Source: Mesorhizobium sophorae
Lineage (GTDB): Bacteria; Pseudomonadota; Alphaproteobacteria; Rhizobiales; Rhizobiaceae
Reading direction: 5' to 3'
Assembly (NCBI RefSeq): GCF_002270415.1
Contig: NZ_NNRI01000007.1
Span: 868,001-932,000, forward strand
DNA: 64,000 bases
Part shown: in pieces, positions 52,443-60,468 of the stretch
Numbering within the stretch: position 1 is the stretch's first letter
How the letters are laid out: each line of letters begins with the position of its first letter
Notes under the pieces: model-generated
Told to the model about the DNA's origin: nothing
Seen by the model: the letters and a program-made list of their open reading frames with translations, nothing else
The model's database searches: none
Program-made: the position numbers and the translations under genes

Positions 52443-53136
52443 CTCGTTGATGTAGAAAAGTTTTTCAGCCGTTTGGCGAACATTCGACTTCGAATCCTTA
52501 CCCCAGAGGATTCGCGGAGTGCGTGAATTCTTCTCCTGGAGGTTGAGTCGTTTAGAGCAAAGGATTCAAGGGTTAGAAAAATATTTCACTCAAGCCCACT
52601 AAGGGACATGCCCATGGAGCCGTCATCTTCTCGTTCCGTCCTGGCAGGCCCGTCTCCATGGGGCAACGGGCCAAGGCTCGCTCCGCCGTGCCCGCCCCAT
52701 TCTTTGCTGCGGAAGGAATGATCTAGGACGCGGCGAGGCACTGATAGTCAGCGCAGGTAAACCGGAAATGGGGCCGCGAGACGCCCAATCGACACCACGC
52801 GACCAAGCGAGCCGGCATGCTGCTGAGCTTACCTGTCACCTTGCCAACGCCTTCCGGCAGAGCGGCCCAGCCTTGCCGATTGTCGGCATCGGGATTGCGG
52901 CCTGGGAAGTTGCTGTCGGGGCTGCGCCGCCTTCACCGTCCTCGATGAAAGCTTATCTCGCGATGTAGGCATTCCGGCGAGTTCCTGGCGGCGCCAGCGG
53001 CTGTTTTGCGGTTGTCGATCAGCAAGGTTGATAAGCCCATAGCCAAGCGCCAGCGTCTCTTTCAGAGAGCCAGGGCCCATCCGCCCTTCTGATCTCTTTC
53101 TCCCGCACAGCCGCATAGGGCGGCCGGGAGACCCAG
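52443..53136. other. 694-base stretch without a convincing gene
   Basis: The stretch is partly AT-rich near 52443-52600. A hairpin CGAATCC/GGATTCG lies near 52491-52515. Open frames such as 52768-52968 lack ribosome sites and domains. It may contain promoters for the flanking divergent genes. Confidence 0.5.
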
Positions 53137-53490
53137 ATGATACCGACGCACTTGATGAAACAGCTTCTCGAAAATGGCAGGGCTTCGGCCCAGCGCGGGC
53201 GCTCCCTTGATCACCTTCCTGTCGTTCGCGTCATATCGCTCGACACCGGGGCAGAGTGGCTGCTCTCGGAACGGTCGCCGGAAAACGAGAGCTTGGCTTT
53301 CGGCGCTTTCATCCCTGCTGATGGCAGTGTGCCTCAGTTGGGCTGGGTCTCTATCCCCGAGCTCTGTTATCACCGCTCGAAGGCTGGGAGGCTGCTCGAC
53401 GTCGACACCGCCTTCCGGGCCACCCGGACGATCGGAACGATAGCTCCGGAGGTCCGGTTCACAGGCCGGATACCTTCCGCGCCGGGGTGA
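53137..53490 (+). CDS. DUF2958 family protein
   Basis: The 117-residue product matches the DUF2958 pattern: LMKQLLENGRASAQRGRSLD at the start, then GAEWLLSERSPENESLAFGA and LGWVSIPELCYHR near residue 70. DUF2958 proteins are typical passengers of conjugative and integrative elements. The function is unknown. It is probably transcribed alone. Confidence 0.8.
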   Translation: MIPTHLMKQLLENGRASAQRGRSLDHLPVVRVISLDTGAEWLLSERSPENESLAFGAFIPADGSVPQLGWVSIPELCYHRSKAGRLLDVDTAFRATRTIGTIAPEVRFTGRIPSAPG

Positions 53491-53635
53491 AACGCGCAGC
53501 GGACGTCCTACCGTTCCACCTGGCAGGGCAATCCAGGAACAAAGCGAAATTCGTATTGCTAAATGTTGACACCAAGTGGCCAATCGATAGGATCGTTCGT
53601 AAATGTCGCTACAGGGCGATTCGGGCGAAGGCACC

Positions 53636-54199
53636 ATGACCAAGGAACCTCGGCGGGCAAAAACAGAGACACTTTCGCTGCGGCTGGATCCGAAAACGAG
53701 ATTCATCCTTGAGCTGCTGTCGAAGATCAAAGGCCAGAACATCACGGTGGTCGTGGAGCGCGCCATAAGGGATGTGGCGGGAAACACAGCGATCACGGTG
53801 GAGACGAACGACTTCGGAGCTGAGACGAGCAGGACAACTTGGGTTGACTATTGGGACCCAGATGACGGAGTCAGGCAACTAAAGCTCTTGGCCGTAGCAG
53901 AGTATCCGACGAATTTCGAAGAGGATGAGCTCAGATCGTTCACCCTAACTCACTGGATGTTCTTCTATCATGATGAGAAAGGCACAAGAATACGGAGGCC
54001 GTACGTAGAAATTCTATGGCCGAAGATTGAGGAATACATGACGCGCTGGAAGGAGAAGAAGTCCGAGGATTATTGGGCCGCTGGCGAAGCAATGCAGAAG
54101 GCTTTGAGCGCGGCTCGCGTCCAGCCGCCTGAATGGCCGTACAAAGCAAAATCGAAGCCCAAGGAAGCGAGGGAACTAGACGACGAGATACCGTTTTAG
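53636..54199 (+). CDS. Ribbon-helix-helix type protein of unknown function
   Basis: The ATG at 53636 follows GAAGG; an ATG at 53603 is possible. The 187-residue product has an N-terminal segment like an Arc/MetJ fold (ETLSLRLDPKTRFILELLSK then NITVVVERAIRDVA). A larger C-terminal domain of unknown type follows, with FTLTHWMFFYHDEKGTRIRR. It ends DDEIPF. Such proteins often act as DNA-binding regulators of island genes. A strong terminator follows. Confidence 0.7.
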   Translation: MTKEPRRAKTETLSLRLDPKTRFILELLSKIKGQNITVVVERAIRDVAGNTAITVETNDFGAETSRTTWVDYWDPDDGVRQLKLLAVAEYPTNFEEDELRSFTLTHWMFFYHDEKGTRIRRPYVEILWPKIEEYMTRWKEKKSEDYWAAGEAMQKALSAARVQPPEWPYKAKSKPKEARELDDEIPF

Positions 54200-54204
54200 A
54201 AGCA

Positions 54205-54243
54205 AAGGCCGCATGGACTGCAATCCATACGGCCTTCTTTTTT
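54205..54243 (+). terminator. Intrinsic terminator
   Basis: AAGGCCGCATGGA and TCCATACGGCCTT form a 13-base stem with one mismatch, followed by CTTTTTT, six bases after the stop at 54199. Confidence 0.92.
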
Positions 54244-54388
54244 GGAAACAAAGTCGCAACGGTAAGAGCGCTTCTGTAGCGACCCTCCCGAAGCTCCCCT
54301 GTCTCGCCTCGCATCGGGATAGAATCACACGGGAGCCAAGAGGACAAGAGAAAACAGCGCTCGCAACCTCGTTGAAGGAGGATTGCCT

Positions 54389-54517
54389 ATGAGCGATCTG
54401 CCCGAACCGCCACCCGGCAAGGTGTGGATCTGTCGCCCGTACATTACCGTACGCGGTCGCCGGATTTTCGCCGCAGCCTATGGCCTCAAGGCGTTCTGTT
54501 TCCTGGTTGACGCCTAG
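54389..54517 (+). CDS. Very small conserved-looking protein, 42 residues
   Basis: AAGGAGGA precedes the ATG at 54389. The product (MSDLPEPPPGKVWICRPYIT, then VRGRRIFAAAYGLKAFCFLV and DA) is followed within 10 bases by a hairpin. The pattern of WICRPYITVRGRRIFA with AYGLKAF recalls short proteins on rhizobial islands and plasmids. The function is unknown; ribosome site and hairpin support a real gene. Confidence 0.65.
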   Translation: MSDLPEPPPGKVWICRPYITVRGRRIFAAAYGLKAFCFLVDA

Positions 54518-54525
54518 CCAACGAC

Positions 54526-54551
54526 AGGGGGGCGGCCGGACAGCCGCCCCT
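54526..54551 (+). terminator. Hairpin after the 42-residue gene
   Basis: AGGGGGGCGGC and GCCGCCCCT pair closely around a 6-base loop, 9 bases after the stop at 54517. There is no T-run; it may serve both the small gene and the opposing MmeI-like gene. Confidence 0.5.
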
Positions 54552-54718
54552 CTACCTGAGTAGCTGCCACGGTCACGCTGATAGAAGCCAGTGGAGTCAT
54601 CTATCAAGACAGCCGACGCAACTCCAAGAAGGAGCGGTCGCCGCCGGCCCACCGCCAAGCGATATATTCACGCCATCCCAGGGCGGCCTTCCATTCCCGG
54701 TACGCCCAAGACCTAGCT

Positions 54719-57588
54719 CTACTTCGCTGCTCGCTCTTGGTTGAGGGTGAAGAGGTGGGAGAGGACTTCCTCGTCTGGAAAGTTAGCGGGCCAGCCATAA
54801 GCTGCGGCCACGGCCTCGTCCAAGACGCGATGGGCATGGTCCAGCCAGGCAGGGCGCTCGTTGTAGAGATTGGTCAGCGTCCGCTTCCTCAAAACCTGCG
54901 CGGCTTCCTCGCTCACCGGAAGGGTTCGATCCGGGAAACCGGGCACGACCTCGGGCTCTCGTCGAACAAGATCCGAAGGGTTCAGCCAATTCTCGCGAAG
55001 TTCATTGAGCCGACGCGCGGCATTGGCGATGGCAATAGCTCTCGGATCATCGGCATAGGCGGCCGCAGAGACATCCGGCGTAAGTCCTTCAGGAAAAGGA
55101 AATGTTTCAAAGGTCGTAGTCGGCGTGTAACGGGGATCGTTCCCAACACCGAGCCAAGTTCCCATGCCGAGCGCCCATAGCTCATGGAAGCGCGAATGAA
55201 GGATCCCAAAGATCGTGTCGTCGTCCCGCGCGATGGCAATTGTTGCACTGTCGGCAACAGTGGGAAGTTCTCTCCACGCGAACACCCGATGCCGTGACAC
55301 CCGGGGTGTAACGATGAACCGCGTACACCCTGTCAACGCTTCCCACATTCCCTGTCGGGCTTCGACGTGCCTCCACCAAAATCGCCGATAGAGTTCGCGA
55401 TTGTTGCTGGCGCGTATGGGCTTCACGTTGTCGAGGACATGGGCGAACGGCTTCTCGAAAAGCGAGGCGTCCGCCTCTGGCATCTCCCAACCGAAGTCGA
55501 CAATCCACATGTCTCGGGGTCGCCGGGTGACGTCGAGACCATTGATCCATGGTTTTAGAACGTCGCTGTTAGCCCTGCCGTTAGGATTCAACGGCAGCCG
55601 CAGCCAGTGGCGGGCAAGGTCTCCGGGGACGTCGAACGCCCCGCCCTTCGTATCTCCCATGAACGCGACATTGGTGTTCTCAGTAAGCCGCGCCGCCTTC
55701 GTTAGGTCGAAGTCCGTCGCCGTCAAATCGGCGTTGATCCGTGAGACTGGCTTTCCGTCCAGGTGGGGGATCTCGCCCTCTCTCAACCTGCCGAACGCCA
55801 ACATGGAGACGCGAACGGCTGCTCCTTCAATCGTCCATGGCTCGTCTGCCCATGCGGCGGCGATGGACATGTCATCCGTGATGTCGTCCAGCACTCGGCG
55901 ATTAGCGCCACCGCGTATGGAATTGGTGGTAACGAGCCCGGCACGCGTCGTTTTCCCGTCGCGAATGGCGGACGCCGCCTTCTCAACCCAATAGACGACA
56001 AGGTCGGCCTCGGCTGGAACCCGTCCCCTATACAGGTTGAACAGCCGATCAACTACATCGCCACCCAGCTCGGATCGGATCAGCTTGCCGCCGAGAAACG
56101 GAGGGTTGCCGACGACGGCATCGGCCTCAGGCCATCTGGCCTCGATCCATTCGCCGCCGCCGTTGTCGTTCGGAACCCATGTCATCAAGGCGTCACGGCA
56201 TTCAATATTGTCGAGAGGCTTCAGGATTGGGTTCTGGCTGGCCGCGAAACCGTTCTTCAGCATCCACTGAATTTCGCCAATCCAGACCGAAACCCGCGCC
56301 AACTCAGCGGCATAAGGATTCAGTTCGATGCCCTTTACGACCTCCGGGCCGATCTGCGGGAATCCTCTGGGCAAGCCCAACGCCTCGGCCTCTACCTGCG
56401 CCCGGTGTTCCAGATCCTTCAGAGCTCTCAAGGCGAGATAGAGGAAATTGCCGGAACCGCAGGCCGGGTCGAGAACTCGGTAGTCGGCGAGGCGTTTCAG
56501 GAAGCGGTCAAGGATTCCCTGCGCCTGATTCCTAGCTCGTGTACCTGTCGCTCCTTTGGACGTCGCCGCCTTCTCCATCAGCGCGGCGATTTCCGCCTTG
56601 GCGACCTCCCACTCGGCTGTCAGGGGCTCAACGATCACAGGATTGATGATCATCAAGATCTTGTCGCGGTCGGTATAGTGCGCGCCAAGCTGGCTGCGTT
56701 TGTCCGGGTCAAGGCCGCGCTCGAACAAGGTGCCTAGGATGGACGGATCAATGTCGCCCCAATAACGCGACGCCGCATGGTGGACGATCTTGATTTCCTC
56801 CTTGGTAAGATCGAAGGCAAGATCGTCGTCGAACAAACCGCCGTTGAACCACGCGACCTTTTCGAAACCTATCCGACCGCCGGCCTTCATGGCGATGAAC
56901 AGGTCGCGTGCAAAGGATTGGAACTCGGCAGGGTCTTCCAGCGCTCGGTCCAACATGCGGGTAAAGATCGCGTCCGGGAGGAGTTTCACGTCCTCGGCGA
57001 ACATGCAGAAGACGAGGCGGTTGATGAAATGCGCCACCTGTTCCGGAACATTGCCGCGCTCGCGGAGTGATCGCGCCAAGTGGGCAAAGTCTCCGGCGAC
57101 TTCCTCAGTGAGTTCCTGCCGAGTCTTTGTCGGCCGCAGCACGTCCGGATCGGAAAAGGCCGCCTTTAGCCAGCCGCGCTTCTCTGCGTCCTCAAGATCG
57201 GCGATGGCGATCTCGTAGACTTTGGAAACGCTGTTGGTCCAGTTGGTGTGAATCCTGATCATCGTGCCGATGTCAGACACGATCAAGAGCGGCGGGTTGT
57301 CGAGCGCGACGGCGTAGCGCTGGAGTTGGGCGAATGCCGTATCGAGATTCGCCTTTGTTCCCTTATATTCCCAACCGAAATGCCCGCGCTTGAAAACGTC
57401 GGCGAATCCATTGCCGCCTGTCGTCTTCGAGGCGCCTACCTCAAAGCCGTAATCCTTCCCTGTGGGGTCGACGTCGGCCGGCGCGGCTCATTCAGCAGCT
57501 TGCACAGATCCAGGAAGTGCGCCTGCGCGCCGGCTCGCTCCTTGATCGGGGAGTTCTGCCACTTCGTGATGAATTCTCTCGGCGTCAC
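54719..57588 (-). pseudogene. MmeI-like Type IIL restriction-modification enzyme, frameshifted
   Basis: The intact 855-codon frame (57286 down to 54719) carries the methyltransferase (motif I DPACGSGNFLYLAL near residue 270, motif IV VVGNPPF near residue 395) and a target-recognition/C-terminal part. The nuclease domain lies upstream in the same frame (GFADVFKRGHFGWEYKG, with the EXK acid pair). The true start is the GTG at 57588, giving TPREFITKWQNSPIKERAGA, but a base is missing near 57484. Restoring one base gives 956 residues, the normal size. The family cuts and methylates with one polypeptide. Confidence 0.85.
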
Positions 57589-57751
57589 TGCGATCTATCC
57601 CCCAGCCCTCGACCGTGACCACAGGACAGCAGGGCAAGCTGCGGCGAGTGCGGAGTGCCTCGCGGCCCTGCCCGAATAGCATACGAAAACTTCCGGCGTA
57701 ACAAGGGATGGCTCGCTCCGCCATGGGGATGCCGTGTGCTATCCCGCTCCG

Positions 57752-57791
57752 ATCGCCCAATCCCCGGCTATATCGCCCAATCCCCAGCTAT
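57752..57791. repeat. 20-base tandem repeat upstream of the MmeI-like gene
   Basis: ATCGCCCAATCCCCGGCTAT occurs twice in a row, the second time with one change (A for G). It lies about 165 bases upstream of the MmeI-like start, on its promoter side, and may bind a regulator. The rest of the 255-base gap holds no gene that I can see. Confidence 0.7.
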
Positions 57792-57843
57792 AGGGTCTCC
57801 AGGTCTGGCATGCTTCTGTTCGCTTCAAAGATTACATGTCGGC

Positions 57844-58353
57844 TTAAGCGGTCATCGCTTTCGCGATGGTGATCGACTTGTCGAATAGCCCCGCCAGTTC
57901 ATGCCACTCAGCACGGACAGCAGGCATCAGTTCCGCATGACGGGAACGATCCGGGTGGCTTTCCGCCGCCAATATCCCATCCACCAGCTTATCTTCGGGA
58001 AGATTGCGGGGGTCAAGCTGGTCGATCGGCAGGCCAGTTGGAGATATTTCCTTCTCGCCAATGCCCTCTCTAAAAAGCGCTAGTTTCATTCCGATCTCGG
58101 AGAGAAACTCCCTGACCCGCTCATCATGTTCGAACATCAATTCGATCCGGAAGGCGTTGACCAATGCATTCTTCGGGCCGGGTAGCATCGCGACATCCCG
58201 GATTTCGAATCCTATGGGATTACGTTCGAGATATTCGTCGTAGGCATCCACGGCGGCCTTTGCGACCCGAACCATTTCCGCATCCGCGTCCGAAAGGTGG
58301 AAGGGAGTCGTCTTTCGGTTTGGCGGTTTCTTCTTGAAAAGGCCTAGGATCAT
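57844..58353 (-). CDS. Third gene of the ATPase operon, soluble protein
   Basis: The 169-residue product (MILGLFKKKPPNRKTTPFHL) is mostly helical, with a basic N-terminus and an acidic body (LMFEHDERVREFLSEIGMKL, VRAEWHELAGLFDKSITIAK). No catalytic motif is visible. Its ATG overlaps the stop of the small membrane gene (ATGA), so it is translated together with the ATPase and membrane proteins. The family was not recognised; it could be an effector or a regulator. Confidence 0.75.
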   Translation of the reverse strand: MILGLFKKKPPNRKTTPFHLSDADAEMVRVAKAAVDAYDEYLERNPIGFEIRDVAMLPGPKNALVNAFRIELMFEHDERVREFLSEIGMKLALFREGIGEKEISPTGLPIDQLDPRNLPEDKLVDGILAAESHPDRSRHAELMPAVRAEWHELAGLFDKSITIAKAMTA

Positions 58354-58622
58354 TCTTGCCTCTCAATTAGCAGGGCCTTTCGATCTTTGCCGATTCCGTA
58401 GCGGTTTCCAAGGAAACCGAACAGGAGCGGGAACACAATGAGCCCAGGCAGCCCTATCGCCTGACCGAAAGCAGCGACACCTACACCGCCGAAAACAAGC
58501 CCAAACAGGATGCCCAATGTTGCCCCCGCGATGGACCATTTTGTCTCGTACGGCCGATCAAGCGCAGCAGCTCGTAAACCGGAGCGCACCCTGCCCGCTA
58601 GCTCGCGAAATCGATTGTCCAT
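58350..58622 (-). CDS. Second gene of the ATPase operon, two-helix membrane protein
   Basis: With the ATG at 58622 (MDNRFRELAGRVRSGLRAAA), preceded by GGGAGGTGG, the product has 90 residues. A GTG at 58643 that overlaps the ATPase stop gives 97. Two membrane helices lie near residues 35-55 (GATLGILFGLVFGGVGVAAF) and 62-77 (LPGLIVFPLLFGFLG), with a charged tail. It lies between the ATPase gene and the third gene. The family was not recognised. Confidence 0.72.
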   Translation of the reverse strand: MDNRFRELAGRVRSGLRAAALDRPYETKWSIAGATLGILFGLVFGGVGVAAFGQAIGLPGLIVFPLLFGFLGNRYGIGKDRKALLIERQE

Positions 58623-58639
58623 CCCACCTCCCATCGCTT

Positions 58640-60154
58640 TCACAAGTTGCTCTTGATGATCTCAAGTGAGTGGTTCCTAGCGTGGACAACTTTCGGGTCC
58701 CTAATTCTGTAGTTGATATTGCCGCCCGTTGAACCATCTTTCTCAATTAGGCCGAGGTTTTCCATGCCAACGCAGTAGTTCAATGTAGAGCTACCTGTGC
58801 CCGCTGCATCGTTAAGCTGGTTTCGCGTGAAATTACCCGAGCCAAGTTTAAGTAAGTGCTTTATGTAACCATAAACATCCATAGATGACGCTTTTGCATT
58901 GGACCGACGCGGGTAGTTCTCGTAGTAATTAAAATTTTGAACAAACTCGTTGAAACCAGTCATCATGGCCTCATACGAAATATGGCTTGATGCATTGTCC
59001 ATCGAATATTGAGCCTTCATTATATAATCTAGGACATGCCAAAGGTCGCGGGGGTTCTTGTTCGCAAGGTTAAACATGTAGGCAAGCGTATCGCTAGTAA
59101 CGTCCTCACTAAATAGACTCCTGAAATCTTTCACGTTCCCTTGTGAAAAAACTTCCGCACGACGATTAAGCGCTGCCTCCAAGTCGCGCGCGCTCCAATC
59201 AAGAGGCGCGCAGTGAACCTTCTGAGTCCGGATTTTATCTTTGACCATATTGAAAGGCGCGATCCAAAGGGAAATGATGACCTGCATCTCCTGATTCAAT
59301 AGAAACTTGGTATCGGCAACCATCGGCATTACGAATGCCGCAACGTCTTCAGCAGCACTATGGAAGCGGGGATCTTCATCGATCTTGTCCATGATAAATA
59401 CGACGGCCTGGAAGCCCAACCCTCTGCAAAGGCTGAGTAGTTCGTTCAACTTGGCATATGTTGCCTCCGCCTCGTTGAAGTCAGACTTCGCTGTAAGCTC
59501 TACGTCCGGAAGGTACTCCCGAAAGGTCGACTCCATCGGCACGGTGGTGCCGAGAGCTTTACCTAGAGCATCTCCCAAGAAATGGGTGGCTGCGTTAAGA
59601 CCAACATTTGCAGGAAAACGAATAATTCGATAGCACCACGTAAGCGTTCGCTTTAGTCGGCCTATCTGTATGGCCTCTATCTTCCGCTTCAATTCTGCCT
59701 TCGTATGCGTTGGTACGAAGTGATGCAGGAAGTATGTGAGGCTTACCTTGTCCTCTTGGGACAAGCGGGACACTTGAACCGCTTGCGCAGCAATCTTCTC
59801 GAACAATTCCTTAGCGACTGCTTGAATTGTAAAGCGGTAGAGATCGGTAGCCTGATAGGCGGTCGGCAGCCCAGAAAAATCACTTATATTTACAATCAGT
59901 TTCTTGACTAGTCGGCCGTCTGTTTTCGCTTTCCGTATGAAATCAAGGATGATTGCTGTCTTTCCAGACCCGCGATCACCAGTGATGATCAACGTACCGC
60001 CGCTAACAAACCCCTCCATGATTGGGCCGTACTTGGATGTCGAGATAAACAGGTCAGAACCTTTGTCACCTTCATTTTCGGCATTCAGAAGCCGGAACGG
60101 GTATTCCGAAAGCCCCAAGCGCTTATAAAAGTCTTGAAAGGAAACGTCAGTCAT
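58640..60154 (-). CDS. P-loop ATPase with winged-helix C-terminus, first gene of a three-gene operon
   Basis: The 504-residue protein has Walker A (TGDRGSGKTA) near residue 59 and a Walker B-like strand (VVFIMDKIDED) near residue 250. The C-terminal end looks like a winged helix (NQLNDAAGTGSSTLNYCVGM). It resembles ATPases grouped as Sll1717-like, but no function follows from that. Base composition is visibly more AT-rich than its neighbours, a sign of transfer. Its stop overlaps or abuts the next start. A promoter lies just upstream. Confidence 0.82.
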   Translation of the reverse strand: MTDVSFQDFYKRLGLSEYPFRLLNAENEGDKGSDLFISTSKYGPIMEGFVSGGTLIITGDRGSGKTAIILDFIRKAKTDGRLVKKLIVNISDFSGLPTAYQATDLYRFTIQAVAKELFEKIAAQAVQVSRLSQEDKVSLTYFLHHFVPTHTKAELKRKIEAIQIGRLKRTLTWCYRIIRFPANVGLNAATHFLGDALGKALGTTVPMESTFREYLPDVELTAKSDFNEAEATYAKLNELLSLCRGLGFQAVVFIMDKIDEDPRFHSAAEDVAAFVMPMVADTKFLLNQEMQVIISLWIAPFNMVKDKIRTQKVHCAPLDWSARDLEAALNRRAEVFSQGNVKDFRSLFSEDVTSDTLAYMFNLANKNPRDLWHVLDYIMKAQYSMDNASSHISYEAMMTGFNEFVQNFNYYENYPRRSNAKASSMDVYGYIKHLLKLGSGNFTRNQLNDAAGTGSSTLNYCVGMENLGLIEKDGSTGGNINYRIRDPKVVHARNHSLEIIKSNL

Positions 60155-60177
60155 CGGGCCCCCCTTTTTTATTGACG

Positions 60178-60206
60178 TGATAATTACAGCCGGGGGGTGC
60201 AGTCAA
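60178..60206 (-). promoter_or_regulatory. Promoter of the ATPase operon
   Basis: On the minus strand, TTGACT (60206-60201) and TTATCA (60183-60178) are 17 bases apart. They lie about 25 bases before the ATPase start, which is preceded by GGGGGG. Confidence 0.6.
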
Positions 60207-60468
60207 GACATCATATGCCGTTAATCTCAGGGAATACCCGGTAATCATGTTTTGATGGAGATGGGACAGAAAAATGATAATAAAACGCATACCGGGCGGG
60301 GTTAATTGTCGCTTCATTCCTCAGGATGTCCGCGCTTGGCAAGCCTTTCCCAGAGGAATCCCGCTACGACCCCGAGATCGCTTGCCGGGTCGCCAGCGAC
60401 CAGATTGAACCTGCAGGCCGCTGCGACGGAAAGCGCGGCCAATACAACGCGCTATAACTTCGAGGCCT
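60207..60468. other. Stretch between integrase and ATPase operon
   Basis: I see no convincing gene here. AT-rich sequence near 60230-60310 contrasts with the GC-rich flank near the integrase end. Confidence 0.5.

Noticed and set aside
52768..52968. 66-codon frame in the long gap
   Set aside because: No ribosome site and no recognisable protein features.
54604..54837. Minus-strand frame whose end reads like a small protein (WREYIAWRWAGGDRSFLELR)
   Set aside because: The only start codons lie inside the restriction gene in another frame, and no ribosome site is present.
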